DNA from: Magnetospirillum fulvum
GTDB lineage: Bacteria > Pseudomonadota > Alphaproteobacteria > Rhodospirillales > Magnetospirillaceae
Direction of reading: 5' to 3'
DNA length: 64,000 nucleotides
Assembly: GCF_900108475.1 (NCBI RefSeq)
Contig: NZ_FNWO01000007.1
Span: 62,001-126,000 of the forward strand
Position 1 is the first letter of the stretch. Each line of letters opens with the position of its first letter. Below, piece after piece: positions 1 through 9,856 of the stretch. The position numbers were made by a program, and so were the translations under genes. The notes beneath the pieces were generated by a model. That model searched no databases and had not been told where the DNA came from. It was given only the letters and a program-made list of their open reading frames with translations.

Positions 1-1910
1 AGATCGACCTTGACCTGATAGACCAGACGGAACTGATTGCGAACCAAAGCGTGCCGCAGCGCGGATTCCATGCTGAGTCGCTCGAACGAGCGGGCATTCA
101 TCGCCGGGGAATAGAGCTGGAAGCCGTTGCGGCCGATATCCTTGGCCCGGTACATCGCGGTGTCGGCGTTTTTGATCAACGCCTCGATTCCGGGACCGTT
201 ATCGGGAAATACGGCGATCCCGATCGAGGCGGTGACATAGAGTTCGTGATCGTTGACGACGATCGGCTGCTTGATCTGGGTGAGCAATCGTTCGGCAAGA
301 CGGGCGGCGGTCTCGATCTGCTCGATCTGTGGTAACAAAATGGTGAATTCGTCGCCGCCCATCCGCGCCACCGAATCCCCTTCACGGAGGCAGCGACTGA
401 GACGACCGGCGATTTCGACCAACACCTGGTCGCCGATTCCGTGCCCAAGCGAATCGTTGATCCGCTTGAACAGATCGAGATCAAGGACCATCACCGCCAG
501 GACATGATTATAGCGGCTGGCATTGGCCAAGGCGAGTTGGAGCCGGTCAATAAACAACCTTCGATTGGGCAGCCCGGTCAGCACATCGAAATAGGCCAGA
601 TTCTTGATCCGCTCCTCGGTCCGCTTGCGCTCGCTGATATCGCTGAAGATCGCGGCATATTGCGAAACGTCGCCGTCTTCGTCGCGGATGACGTTGATCG
701 TCAACCATTCGGGAAAAATCTCGCCATTCTTGCGCCGGTTCCAGATTTCGCCCTGCCAATGGTCGAAGCGGGCCAGCGAATCGTAAAGATCGCGATAGAA
801 CGACTCGGACTGTCGTCCCGACTTCAGCACCTTGGGGTTGTTGCCGATAATCTCTTCGGGAGAATATCCGGTCAGGTGAGTAAATGAAGGGTTGACGAAC
901 TCAACCTGAAACGAGGAATTGACGATCATCACCCCGTCAAGCGAGGCGTCGATCACTTTGCGCGCGACACTCAGATCGTGGCGAGCGCGCAGCAGCGCCT
1001 CGTCACGCTCGATCAACGCTTCATGCAGCCGATGGACATATTCGTATTGCAGCGTCGCCAGGATGTCGGAAAAGGACAGCACGCCATCGAGCCGTCCATC
1101 GGCGGCAATGACGCCGACATGACGGATACGGCGCGCTTCCAGCAAAGTCCGCGCCGCCAGCAGCGAATCATCGCAGCCGATAGTGACAAGGGGACGACTG
1201 GCGAGCGCGTCGATTGTCGCGGGTGGCGGGGCCGTTCCGCCGATCAGGCGCACGATGTCGCGCTCGGTGATGATGCCGAGACCACCCGTACCGCCCTCGA
1301 CAATCGCGGAATCGGCCCGCGCCTCGTTGAGACGAGCCGCCGCCTGGGCCGGGCTGAGAGTCGCAGGTAAGACCAGCATCGGCCGCCGCAGCGCCGAACC
1401 GACCCGTCGCAGCATCAGGAAATGCTCGACCCCATGGCGCATGATAACGTCGGTCTGGCTGACGATACCGGTGGCGCGGCCGGAATCATCGATTACCACC
1501 AGATGGCGGACACCTTCGAGCCGGAACAGAATGCCGGCGTCGCCGATCGTGGCCTGCTGGTGAATGGTCTTGATCGGCGCACTCATCACGGCTGAGATCG
1601 GCCGATCCAGAGCGGTCGGGTCGGACAAATCCACCGAGAGAGAATCGCGCTCGGTCCAGATCCCGACCGGACGCCCCGCCTCGACAATCAAAATCGAACT
1701 GCACCGAGCCATCGACATCCGTCTGGCCGCATCGCGGACAGAGGTTTCGGGAGCGCAACTCAATATCTCGGTATGGACGATGCGCGCGATGGTCTGGTCC
1801 AAGGGCAAGTGCCGATCCACCTCGAGAAAGCCATCCCACCAGGAACGGAATTTATACGGTTTAGCGCCTTGCAGTTTCGCCGAAGCGCGCCCGCCACGCA
1901 ACAGCGGCAA
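1..1910 (-). CDS. CBS-PAS-GGDEF-EAL cyclic-di-GMP signalling protein (C-terminus off window)
   Basis: This reading frame stays open to the left edge, so the C-terminus is missing. In order it shows four CBS-like motifs (two Bateman modules, about residues 30-280), a PAS domain with a PAC-type ending (about 310-420), a GGDEF domain, and the beginning of an EAL domain (motif ESALRHALVRNQFRLVYQ) where the window ends. The diguanylate cyclase signature MGGDEF is intact (bases about 345-362). A product-inhibition motif REGD lies five residues before it, so synthesis of cyclic-di-GMP looks possible. EAL residues for hydrolysis cannot be judged. CBS pairs usually bind adenine nucleotides, which would link energy state to cyclic-di-GMP. 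The start is uncertain. A TTG at 1910-1908 follows GGGAG by 9 nt; a GTG at 1820 is an alternative. It is divergent from the next gene. Confidence 0.85.
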   Translation of the reverse strand, partial: MPLLRGGRASAKLQGAKPYKFRSWWDGFLEVDRHLPLDQTIARIVHTEILSCAPETSVRDAARRMSMARCSSILIVEAGRPVGIWTERDSLSVDLSDPTALDRPISAVMSAPIKTIHQQATIGDAGILFRLEGVRHLVVIDDSGRATGIVSQTDVIMRHGVEHFLMLRRVGSALRRPMLVLPATLSPAQAAARLNEARADSAIVEGGTGGLGIITERDIVRLIGGTAPPPATIDALASRPLVTIGCDDSLLAARTLLEARRIRHVGVIAADGRLDGVLSFSDILATLQYEYVHRLHEALIERDEALLRARHDLSVARKVIDASLDGVMIVNSSFQVEFVNPSFTHLTGYSPEEIIGNNPKVLKSGRQSESFYRDLYDSLARFDHWQGEIWNRRKNGEIFPEWLTINVIRDEDGDVSQYAAIFSDISERKRTEERIKNLAYFDVLTGLPNRRLFIDRLQLALANASRYNHVLAVMVLDLDLFKRINDSLGHGIGDQVLVEIAGRLSRCLREGDSVARMGGDEFTILLPQIEQIETAARLAERLLTQIKQPIVVNDHELYVTASIGIAVFPDNGPGIEALIKNADTAMYRAKDIGRNGFQLYSPAMNARSFERLSMESALRHALVRNQFRLVYQVKVD

Positions 1911-2028
1911 CAGCCGTTTCTCCCGCCGCGAAAGGGAGGCCGTACACGAAAGCAATGGTCACGGTCACCGACGCTCGACTACACTGCGAACCGATTTCAA
2001 TCACGTCGAATTCGAGGCGCATAAGGTC

Positions 2029-2811
2029 ATGGCCGAAACGGGTAGCGGGCCGACAGAGGTCATCGAGCAGCTTCGGCGCGAGTTCGTCGATGAAGTGGCT
2101 GAGACGCTCCATGAGCTTGATGTTGCACTAGATTCCGCCCGCCACGGCCGGGCTGACCTGCCCTCGGTGATCACCGATTGCCGTCGCGCCGCCGTGACGT
2201 TTCGCGGTCAGGCCGCCAATTTCGCGATGCACCGGCTGTCTGCCGTCGCCCATCGGTTGGAAGAGTATCTGGCCAATGCTCCGGCGGTTGCCCCGCCCCG
2301 CTTATGGGACGATCTCGACGGCTATTTCGACCTGATGTTGAAGCTGGCCGAGGGAACGGCCGGAGCCAGCCAGGGCGATCCCGCCGCCTTGGTGCGGACC
2401 TTGCCGCCCAAGCTCGGCTTCAACCTCGCCGACATCGAAATCCGCGCGGTCGAAGTCCTGCTGGTAATGCCGCACGGCACCCAGACCCGCTATGTCGAGC
2501 GCGAATTGCAACAATGCGGCTATCGGGTCTCGATCGTGCCGGATTCGCTCCAGGCCTTCCCGGTGGTGGTGCAGACTAAGCCCGATCTGGTGATCATTTC
2601 GGCGATGATGCCCGCGCTGGAAGGAATCGATCTGGCGGTCGGCCTGTCGGCGATGCCCTCGACCCGCAATATCCCGCTGGCGGTGATCACCAGCCTCGAT
2701 CCCGACGACGAGTCGCTGAAACATCTGCCCAAGCGCGTCCCGGTGCTGTTCAAGGGACCGAGCTTCGGCGACGACTTGTTCCGGGCGCTGGACAACCTGT
2801 TCCTGATCTGA
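2029..2811 (+). CDS. Degenerate HPt-like plus degenerate receiver-like protein
   Basis: This 260-residue protein resembles two-component parts whose phosphorylation residues are altered. Residues about 8-110 look like a helical HPt domain. Where HPt proteins carry His followed by x-x-K/R-G, this one has AVTFRGQAANF, so the histidine is gone. Residues about 140-258 look like a CheY-type receiver (VLLVMPHG... PDLVIISAMMPALEGIDL). The phosphoacceptor Asp is replaced by Ser in IISAMMP, while the conserved Lys survives in VLFKGPS. The chosen ATG has GAGG about 11 nt upstream; the frame is open further upstream, but that part would overlap the divergent gene. It is likely a phosphorylation-independent adaptor, which is inference. 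It lies upstream of serC with its own transcription direction but no obvious functional tie. Confidence 0.75.
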   Translation: MAETGSGPTEVIEQLRREFVDEVAETLHELDVALDSARHGRADLPSVITDCRRAAVTFRGQAANFAMHRLSAVAHRLEEYLANAPAVAPPRLWDDLDGYFDLMLKLAEGTAGASQGDPAALVRTLPPKLGFNLADIEIRAVEVLLVMPHGTQTRYVERELQQCGYRVSIVPDSLQAFPVVVQTKPDLVIISAMMPALEGIDLAVGLSAMPSTRNIPLAVITSLDPDDESLKHLPKRVPVLFKGPSFGDDLFRALDNLFLI

Positions 2812-2866
2812 CGCCGGTCTGGCCGAAGCCCCGATCCCCCATTTGGGATGGGACAAAAATGTGACA

Positions 2867-2894
2867 TTGACGGCCTTCCCCCGAGCCACATAAA
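2867..2894 (+). promoter_or_regulatory. Sigma-70-like promoter of serC
   Basis: TTGACG (2867-2872) and CATAAA (2889-2894) are separated by 16 bp. The predicted transcript starts near 2901, just where the structured serC leader begins. Confidence 0.6.
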
Positions 2895-2899
2895 CTTCG

Positions 2900-2956
2900 C
2901 GCGGGCCACGGCCCCCCACCGGGCCGCGTCCCTTCTGCGAGGGAGGGTTACATCTT
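2900..2956 (+). promoter_or_regulatory. Structured 5' leader of serC that masks the ribosome site
   Basis: Two hairpins can form before the serC ATG. The first pairs CGGCCC (2909-2914) with GGGCCG (2921-2926). The second pairs TCCCT (2929-2933) with AGGGA (2940-2944), which covers part of the Shine-Dalgarno stretch GGGAGGG (2941-2947). A competing hairpin, GGGC/GCCC around CACG, overlaps the first. Position, compactness and overlap with the ribosome site match what I recall of the alphaproteobacterial serC RNA motif, so translational control of serine synthesis is likely. Which ligand or protein acts on it is not visible. Confidence 0.6.
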
Positions 2957-4135
2957 ATGACCGATTTTCCGCGGCCGGACGTCCGGCCGAATAATCCCAA
3001 TTTTTCTTCCGGTCCCTGTGCCAAGCGTCCCGGTTGGACGGTCGAGGCACTGGCGAACACCCCGGTCGGCCGTTCCCACCGTGCCAAGATCGGCAAGGCG
3101 CGGCTGGAAGAGGTGATCAACCGCACCCGTGCCGTTCTCGGCATTCCCGACGATTACCGCATCGGCATCGTCCCCGCCTCGGATACCGGCGCGGTGGAAA
3201 TGGCGTTGTGGTCGCTGCTGGGCGCGCGCGGTGTCGATGCCCTGGCCTGGGAAAGCTTCGGCGAAGGCTGGGTCACCGACATTACCAAACAGTTGAAGCT
3301 GGCCGACACCCGCGTCCTGCGCGCCGGGTACGGCGAACTGCCGGATTTGGCTCAGGTCGATTTCGACCGCGACGTCGTGTTCACCTGGAACGGCACCACC
3401 GCCGGTGCCCGGGTTCCCAACGGCGACTGGATCAAGTCGGACCGGGCTGGCCTCACCATCTGTGACGCGACCAGCGCGGTGTTCGCGATGGATCTGCCCT
3501 GGGACAAGCTCGACGTCGTCACCTGGTCGTGGCAGAAGGTGCTGGGCGGCGAAGGCGCGCACGGCATGCTGGTGCTCAGCCCGCGTGCGGTCGAACGACT
3601 GGTGACCTACAAGCCGGCGTGGCCGTTGCCCAAGGTCTTCCGTCTGACCTCGGGCGGCAAGCTGAGCGAAGGCATCTTCAAGGGCGAGACGATCAACACG
3701 CCGTCGATGATCGCGGTCGAAGACCAGATCGACGCTCTGAAATGGGCCGAATCGATCGGTGGCCTGAAGGCCCTGATCGCCCGCTCCGAAGCCAATCTGG
3801 CGGTGGTGCAGGCGTGGCTCGATTCCTCGGACTGGGCCGCCAATCTGGCCGACGACCCCATGGTGCGGTCGTGCACCTCGATCTGCATCGCGATCAAGGC
3901 TCCGTTCTTCACCAAGCTTTCGGTTGAAGATCAGGCCGCGGCGGCGAAGAAGATCGTCTCGATCCTGGATAAGGAAGGGGTCGCCTACGATATCGGCGCC
4001 TATCGCGACGCTCCGTCCGGCCTGCGCGTCTGGGGGGGCGCGACGGTCGAAACCGCCGACGTCAAGGCCCTGCTGCCCTGGCTCGATTGGGCCTTCGCCC
4101 AGGTCAAGGCGGAATTCGAACCCAAGGCCGCCTAA
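2957..4135 (+). CDS. serC: Phosphoserine aminotransferase
   Basis: A 392-residue PLP-dependent class V aminotransferase that makes 3-phosphoserine from 3-phosphohydroxypyruvate and glutamate, step two of serine synthesis in the cytoplasm. Family features include the N-terminal [15 protein letters not shown], the cofactor Asp in [11 protein letters not shown] (D170) and the PLP-binding lysine in [15 protein letters not shown] (K194). Length and layout match the long alphaproteobacterial SerC subfamily rather than the roughly 360-residue enteric form. The start follows GGGAGGG by about 9 nt and lies directly behind a structured leader. serA, the enzyme for step one, follows 66 bp downstream on the same strand. 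A strong inverted repeat sits between the two genes. Confidence 0.97.
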   Translation: MTDFPRPDVRPNNPNFSSGPCAKRPGWTVEALANTPVGRSHRAKIGKARLEEVINRTRAVLGIPDDYRIGIVPASDTGAVEMALWSLLGARGVDALAWESFGEGWVTDITKQLKLADTRVLRAGYGELPDLAQVDFDRDVVFTWNGTTAGARVPNGDWIKSDRAGLTICDATSAVFAMDLPWDKLDVVTWSWQKVLGGEGAHGMLVLSPRAVERLVTYKPAWPLPKVFRLTSGGKLSEGIFKGETINTPSMIAVEDQIDALKWAESIGGLKALIARSEANLAVVQAWLDSSDWAANLADDPMVRSCTSICIAIKAPFFTKLSVEDQAAAAKKIVSILDKEGVAYDIGAYRDAPSGLRVWGGATVETADVKALLPWLDWAFAQVKAEFEPKAA

Positions 4136-4150
4136 GCAAAAAGACAGTCA

Positions 4151-4180
4151 CGGACGCCGCTTCAACCGGAGCGGCGTCCG
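4151..4180 (+). terminator. Perfect 10-bp hairpin between serC and serA
   Basis: CGGACGCCGC (4151-4160) and GCGGCGTCCG (4171-4180) form a perfect stem with a 10-nt loop. No T-run follows, so it is either a weak or Rho-aided partial terminator that lowers serA expression, or an RNA-stabilising hairpin. Confidence 0.45.
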
Positions 4181-4201
4181 CCTTCCATCGGGGGACCATC
4201 C

Positions 4202-5779
4202 ATGCCGAAAGTTCTGATCAGCGACAAGCTGAGCCCCGCCGCCATCCAGATTTTCAAGGATCGCGGCATCGAGGTCGATGTCAACACCAGCCTGTCGCCC
4301 GACGAGTTGAAGGCTGTGATCGGCCAGTATGACGGCCTCGCCATTCGCTCCAACACCAAGGTTACCGCCGAGGTTCTCGCCGTCGCCACCAATCTGAAGG
4401 TGGTGGGCCGGGCCGGGATCGGCGTCGATAACGTCGATGTTCCCGCCGCCACCGCGCGCGGCATCGTGGTGATGAACACCCCGTTCGGCAATTCGATCAC
4501 CACCGCCGAACATGCCATCGCGATGATGTTCTCGCTGGCCCGCGACATCCCCCAGGCCAATGCCAGCACCCATGCGGGCAAGTGGGAAAAGTCGAAGTTC
4601 ATGGGCGTCGAGCTGACCGGCAAGGTGCTGGGCATCGTCGGCTGCGGCAATATCGGCGCGATCGTCGCCGACCGCGCCCAGGGGCTGCGGATGCGGGTGA
4701 TTGCCTATGATCCGTTCCTGTCGGCCGAGCGGGCCAAGGAACTGAACGTCGAGAAGGTCGAGCTGGACGAACTGTTCCCGCGCGCCGACTTCATCACCTT
4801 GCACACCCCGCTGACCGAAGCCACCCGCAACATCATCGACGCCAAGGCGATCGCGAAGATGAAGAAGGGCGTGCGGATCATCAATTGCGCCCGTGGCGGC
4901 CTGATCGTCGAAGACGACCTGAAGGCGGCGATCGAATCCGGCCATGTCGCCGGAGCCGCGCTTGACGTGTTCAAGGTCGAACCGGCCAAGGAAAACCAGC
5001 TGTTCGGCAACGACAAGGTGGTCTGCACCCCGCATCTCGGTGCCTCGACCTCGGAAGCGCAGGAGAACGTCGCTCTCCAGGTCGCCGAGCAGATGGCCGA
5101 TTACCTGCTGACCGGGGCGGTCACCAACGCGCTGAACATCCCCTCGGTTTCAGCCGAGGACGCGCCGAAGCTGCGCCCCTACATGACGCTGGCCAACCAG
5201 TTGGGCAGCTTTGCCGGGCAGTTGACCGAAACCGGCATCCGCGACGTCAAGATCGAATATATCGGCCACGTCGCCACCCTCAACACCAAGCCGCTGACCG
5301 CGATCGTGCTTGAAGGGCTGTTGAAGCCGATGAACGAGACGGTCAACATGGTCAATGCCCCGGTGGTGGCCAAGGACCGCAACATCAAGGTGTCGACGGT
5401 CAAGACCGACAGCGTCGGCGATTACCACACCCTGATCCGCGTTACCGTCACCACCGATCAGCGCGAGCGTTCGGTTGCTGGCACCCTGTTCGGCGGCGAC
5501 AAGCCGCGTCTGGTCGAGATCAAGGGGATTTCGATCGAGGCCGAACTCGGTCCCTACATGCTCTACGTCACCAACCAGGACAAGCCCGGCTTCATCGGTG
5601 CCCTGGGCTCGCTGCTGGGACAAAACGGCGTCAACATCGCCACCTTCCATCTCGGCCGCGCCGCGCCGGGGGGCGATGCGATCCTGCTGACCCAGGTCGA
5701 TCAGCCGGTGGCCCCCGATCTGCTGGAAAAGGTTCGCGCCCTTCCGCAGGTGGTTCAGGCCAAGGCTCTGGCCTTCTAA
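4202..5779 (+). CDS. serA: D-3-phosphoglycerate dehydrogenase
   Basis: A 525-residue NAD-dependent dehydrogenase oxidising 3-phosphoglycerate to 3-phosphohydroxypyruvate, the committed step of serine synthesis. The nucleotide-binding loop GCGNIG is at residues 147-152. The expected catalytic residues are visible: Arg in INCARGG (R231), Glu in DVFKVEPA (E260) and His in TPHLGAS (H278). After the catalytic region come an intervening domain (about 320-445) and an ACT domain (about 452-525, LYVTNQDKPGFIGALGS). This is the long type 1 SerA, in which the ACT domain commonly mediates serine inhibition. GGGGGAC lies shortly before the ATG. It probably forms an operon with serC and ends at a strong intrinsic terminator. 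Confidence 0.97.
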   Translation: MPKVLISDKLSPAAIQIFKDRGIEVDVNTSLSPDELKAVIGQYDGLAIRSNTKVTAEVLAVATNLKVVGRAGIGVDNVDVPAATARGIVVMNTPFGNSITTAEHAIAMMFSLARDIPQANASTHAGKWEKSKFMGVELTGKVLGIVGCGNIGAIVADRAQGLRMRVIAYDPFLSAERAKELNVEKVELDELFPRADFITLHTPLTEATRNIIDAKAIAKMKKGVRIINCARGGLIVEDDLKAAIESGHVAGAALDVFKVEPAKENQLFGNDKVVCTPHLGASTSEAQENVALQVAEQMADYLLTGAVTNALNIPSVSAEDAPKLRPYMTLANQLGSFAGQLTETGIRDVKIEYIGHVATLNTKPLTAIVLEGLLKPMNETVNMVNAPVVAKDRNIKVSTVKTDSVGDYHTLIRVTVTTDQRERSVAGTLFGGDKPRLVEIKGISIEAELGPYMLYVTNQDKPGFIGALGSLLGQNGVNIATFHLGRAAPGGDAILLTQVDQPVAPDLLEKVRALPQVVQAKALAF

Positions 5780-5785
5780 TCCGGC

Positions 5786-5823
5786 CCCCCTCGTTCCGCA
5801 TCGGCGGGACGAGGGGGTTTTTT
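5786..5823 (+). terminator. Rho-independent terminator of serC-serA
   Basis: A 14-bp stem (5786-5799 with 5804-5817, one G-T pair) closes on the loop ATCG and is followed by six T residues (5818-5823). This is the clearest intrinsic terminator in the window. Confidence 0.92.
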
Positions 5824-5921
5824 CCGATCGCTCGCCCTGCGCCACGCGGCCCTCTGGCATGCTTGCGCTTGCCTGCGACCGATTAGGGGCGTACTTTCGC
5901 CCCCCGCGTTTCCCCCTTTAG

Positions 5922-7139
<1,218 letters not shown>

Positions 7140-7155
7140 GCCCTGTTTCACGCGG

Positions 7156-7183
7156 GAGGGTTGGGGGAATTCCCCCAGCCCTC
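7156..7183 (+). terminator. Terminator-like hairpin after the aminotransferase gene
   Basis: A 12-bp stem (7156-7167 with 7172-7183, one G-T pair) has the loop AATT and is followed by TTCT. The T-run is poor, so efficiency is uncertain. Confidence 0.6.
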
Positions 7184-7245
7184 TTCTATCGCAGGAGAGA
7201 TCGGCTCTTCCTTTCTTCAACCGCACCGCAACAACGCTACTCCCC

Positions 7246-7273
7246 TTGAACCTTGCGTTCGAACGAGTAATGT
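7246..7273 (+). promoter_or_regulatory. Promoter of the PAS histidine kinase
   Basis: TTGAAC (7246-7251) and TAATGT (7268-7273) are spaced by 16 bp. About 50 nt of leader carries a strong AGGAGGGGGAAG ribosome site before the ATG at 7329. Confidence 0.55.
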
Positions 7274-7328
7274 ACGGTAAAGGGATGGGTTTTTCCCCAT
7301 TCTGCGGTCAAGGAGGGGGAAGACAGCG

Positions 7329-9245
7329 ATGCCGACCCCGAACGAGAATTTGCCGATTAGCAATGAAGGGCTGCAATCGCTCAACGAAGAGCTGCATGCC
7401 GTCAATGAAGAGCTTCAGTCCGTCAACGAAGAATTGACGGCGAAGGTCGAGGAGCTGACCCGTCTCAACGACGACCTCGACAATCTGATTGCCGCCACCG
7501 ACATCGGCACCATCTTCCTTGACCTGACCGGGCGCATCCGCCGCTTCACCCCGATCGCGGCCGTGTCGATCGCCTTGGCCGAGGCCGATATCGGCCGAAG
7601 CATTTTCGATCTGACGCTAAACCTCGACTATCCCACCTTCGACGACGATCTCCGCTCCGTGCTGGACGGCGGCCCGGCAATCGAGCACGAAGCCGTCAGT
7701 ACTGGCGACGGTCAGGTGATGATGGTGCGGATTCGCCCCTATCGCACTGGGCGCTCGGCCCTAGCCGGGGCCGTGCTGACCTTTGTCGATGTCACCCGCC
7801 TGACCGCAGCGGAAAAGCGGTTACAGGTCTATATCAATTCGCTGCCGCATCAGGTCGCGGTGATCGATTCCGACGGGATCATCCGGCTGGTCAATGCGGC
7901 CTGGGCCCGCTTCGCCGCCGAAAACGGGGGGCGGCCCGATCTGATCGGGGTCGGCAACGATTACCTCAAAGCCTGCGATCCCAGGGCCGACGGGGGGGCC
8001 GTCTCGGCCGGTGTCCGCGCCGTTCTGCTCGGTCAGGCCGAGACCTTCAGTTGGGAATATCCCTGTCACTCGCCCCGCGAATTCCGCTGGTTTCTGATGA
8101 ATGTTGCCCCGGTCCAAGGCGGAATCGGCGGCGCGGTGGTCAGCCACATCAACATCACCGACCGCAAGCGGATCGAAGAGGATCTTCGTCTCGCCGCCAG
8201 CGTGTTCGAAAACAGCGGCGAAGGGATCGTCATCACCGATGCCCAGGAGCGGATTGTCTCGGTCAACCGTGCCTTCACCGAAACCACCGGCTACACCCCC
8301 GAAGACGTGATCGGCCGCACCCCGCGAATGTTCGTCTCCAGCCGCCACGATTCCGCGTTCTACCGCGATATGTGGAACGAGCTGAGTACGTCGGGAGTCT
8401 GGCGCGGCGAAGTGTGGAACCGTCGCAAGGGCGGCAAGGCGTTTCCGGTCTGGCTGACGATCAGCCATGTCATGAACAGCGACGGCACCATTTGCAACCA
8501 TGTCGCGGTGTTCAGCGATATCAGCGACCGCAAGGAAAACGAGCGCCGCCTGCTGGCGATCAATGCCGAACTGGAACAATTCGCTTATGTCGCCAGTCAC
8601 GACCTGCGCGAACCGCTTCGGATGGTCACCTCCTATCTGGGCATGATCCAGCGGCGGATCGGCACGGACATCGACCAGGACACCCGGGATTACATGGCTT
8701 TCGCCGTCGATGGGGCGCGGCGAATGGACAATCTGATCCTCGACCTGCTCGAATATTCGCGGATCGGTCGGGTGTCGCGACGGCCGAAGCGGTTTTCGCT
8801 CAGTCGGACGATCGAACGGACACTGTCCAACCTCAAGGTCGCGATCGAGGAAACCAATACCGTGATCGCCACCACCGGCGACGATCTGGTCGCGGAAACC
8901 GACGAAGACGATTGTCTGCGGGTGCTGCAAAACCTGATCGCCAACGCGATCAAATATTGTCCACCCGACCGCACGCCGATGATTTCAATCTCGTGCCGGA
9001 CCGAGGGCGACCTGATCGCCATTACCGTCGCCGATAACGGCATCGGCATTCCCGAAAACCAGTTCGAGCGCATTTTCCGGATGTTCCAGCGCCTGCACGG
9101 CCGCGAGGATTACGGCGGCGGCACGGGTATCGGGCTGGCAATCTGCAAGAAGAGCGTGGAACGGATGGGAGGAACCATCCAGGTCGAGTCTGTTCCCGGA
9201 GTCGGATCGAGCTTTACCTTCACCCTGCCCGCCGCTGCGGTCTAA
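7329..9245 (+). CDS. PAS sensor histidine kinase with CheB/CheR-fusion-like N-terminus
   Basis: A 638-residue sensor kinase with no evident membrane segment. The first about 45 residues are a coiled coil of repeated NEEL units, leading into DNLIAATDIGTIFLDLTGRIRRFTP. That combination is characteristic of the linker and PAS domain behind the methyltransferase part of CheB/CheR fusion proteins, yet no CheB or CheR domain is present. Two further PAS domains follow (about 165-275 and 280-400). Next come a phytochrome-type dimerisation domain with phosphoacceptor His in ASHDLREPLRMV and an HATPase domain (NLIANAIKY, VADNGIGI, GTGIGLAIC). It should autophosphorylate; no response regulator is adjacent. 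Its own promoter and a strong SD support the short start, so it is not simply a broken gene. Confidence 0.9.
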   Translation: MPTPNENLPISNEGLQSLNEELHAVNEELQSVNEELTAKVEELTRLNDDLDNLIAATDIGTIFLDLTGRIRRFTPIAAVSIALAEADIGRSIFDLTLNLDYPTFDDDLRSVLDGGPAIEHEAVSTGDGQVMMVRIRPYRTGRSALAGAVLTFVDVTRLTAAEKRLQVYINSLPHQVAVIDSDGIIRLVNAAWARFAAENGGRPDLIGVGNDYLKACDPRADGGAVSAGVRAVLLGQAETFSWEYPCHSPREFRWFLMNVAPVQGGIGGAVVSHINITDRKRIEEDLRLAASVFENSGEGIVITDAQERIVSVNRAFTETTGYTPEDVIGRTPRMFVSSRHDSAFYRDMWNELSTSGVWRGEVWNRRKGGKAFPVWLTISHVMNSDGTICNHVAVFSDISDRKENERRLLAINAELEQFAYVASHDLREPLRMVTSYLGMIQRRIGTDIDQDTRDYMAFAVDGARRMDNLILDLLEYSRIGRVSRRPKRFSLSRTIERTLSNLKVAIEETNTVIATTGDDLVAETDEDDCLRVLQNLIANAIKYCPPDRTPMISISCRTEGDLIAITVADNGIGIPENQFERIFRMFQRLHGREDYGGGTGIGLAICKKSVERMGGTIQVESVPGVGSSFTFTLPAAAV

Positions 9246-9256
9246 TCCTCCGGGCC

Positions 9257-9856
9257 TCACACCATTTCCTCGTCGTGGAAGCACGATTGCGGCAATGGCG
9301 GCGCGACGCTTCCGTCCGGCAAGGGCCGGTCGTCTCCGCCCAGCACCCGGTGCATGATTACGGCGTCGATCCAGCGGCCGAATTTCAGACCGACCCCGCG
9401 CAGCACCCCTTCCTGCCCGAACCCGCGCGAGCGATGCACCGCGATCGAGCCGTGATTACCGGAATCGCCGATCACCGCGATCATCTGCCGGTATCCCAAC
9501 GCGGTACAGCGCTCGATCAGGGCCGACAGCAAGGTGCCGCCAATCCCCCGGCGCACCACGAACGGCGCGACATAGATCGAATCCTCGACGGTATAGCGAT
9601 AGGCCGAGCGCGGACGGAACGGACCGGCATAGGTATAGCCCAGCACTTCGCCATGCTCCTCGGCGACCAGATAGGGCAACCCGCGCGACAAAACGAAGCG
9701 ACGCCGGTTCTTCATTTCCTCGACGTCGGGAACCACCTCCTCGAACGAGGCGGCAGTGCGGGTGACGTAAAAGGAATAGATCGCCTGGATTGCCACCATG
9801 TCGTCTTCGGTGGCATCGCGGATCGTCACCGGCAACGGAGAAGAGGGCGGGCTCAT
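9257..9856 (-). CDS. GNAT-family N-acetyltransferase (phosphinothricin-type)
   Basis: A 199-residue GNAT protein beginning TIRDATEDDMVAIQAIY. It shows the phosphinothricin/methionine sulfone acetyltransferase pattern: FEEVVPD near residue 40, YLVAEEHGEVLGYTYAGPFRPRSAY, and acetyl-CoA site VRRGIGGTLLSALIERC, then GFGQEGVLRGVGLKFGRW near the end. The usual substrate class is small amines or amino-acid analogues, but the natural substrate cannot be read from the sequence. The ATG overlaps the stop of the upstream amidohydrolase gene (ATGA), so translation is coupled and the two probably act on related N-acyl amino acids. Its end faces the kinase gene 11 bp away. Confidence 0.88.
   Translation of the reverse strand: MSPPSSPLPVTIRDATEDDMVAIQAIYSFYVTRTAASFEEVVPDVEEMKNRRRFVLSRGLPYLVAEEHGEVLGYTYAGPFRPRSAYRYTVEDSIYVAPFVVRRGIGGTLLSALIERCTALGYRQMIAVIGDSGNHGSIAVHRSRGFGQEGVLRGVGLKFGRWIDAVIMHRVLGGDDRPLPDGSVAPPLPQSCFHDEEMV

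Noticed and set aside
1..1910. Suspected frameshift in the first minus-strand gene
   Set aside because: Several partial frames overlap here, but careful reading gives one uninterrupted frame from about 1910 to the left edge with all domains in order.
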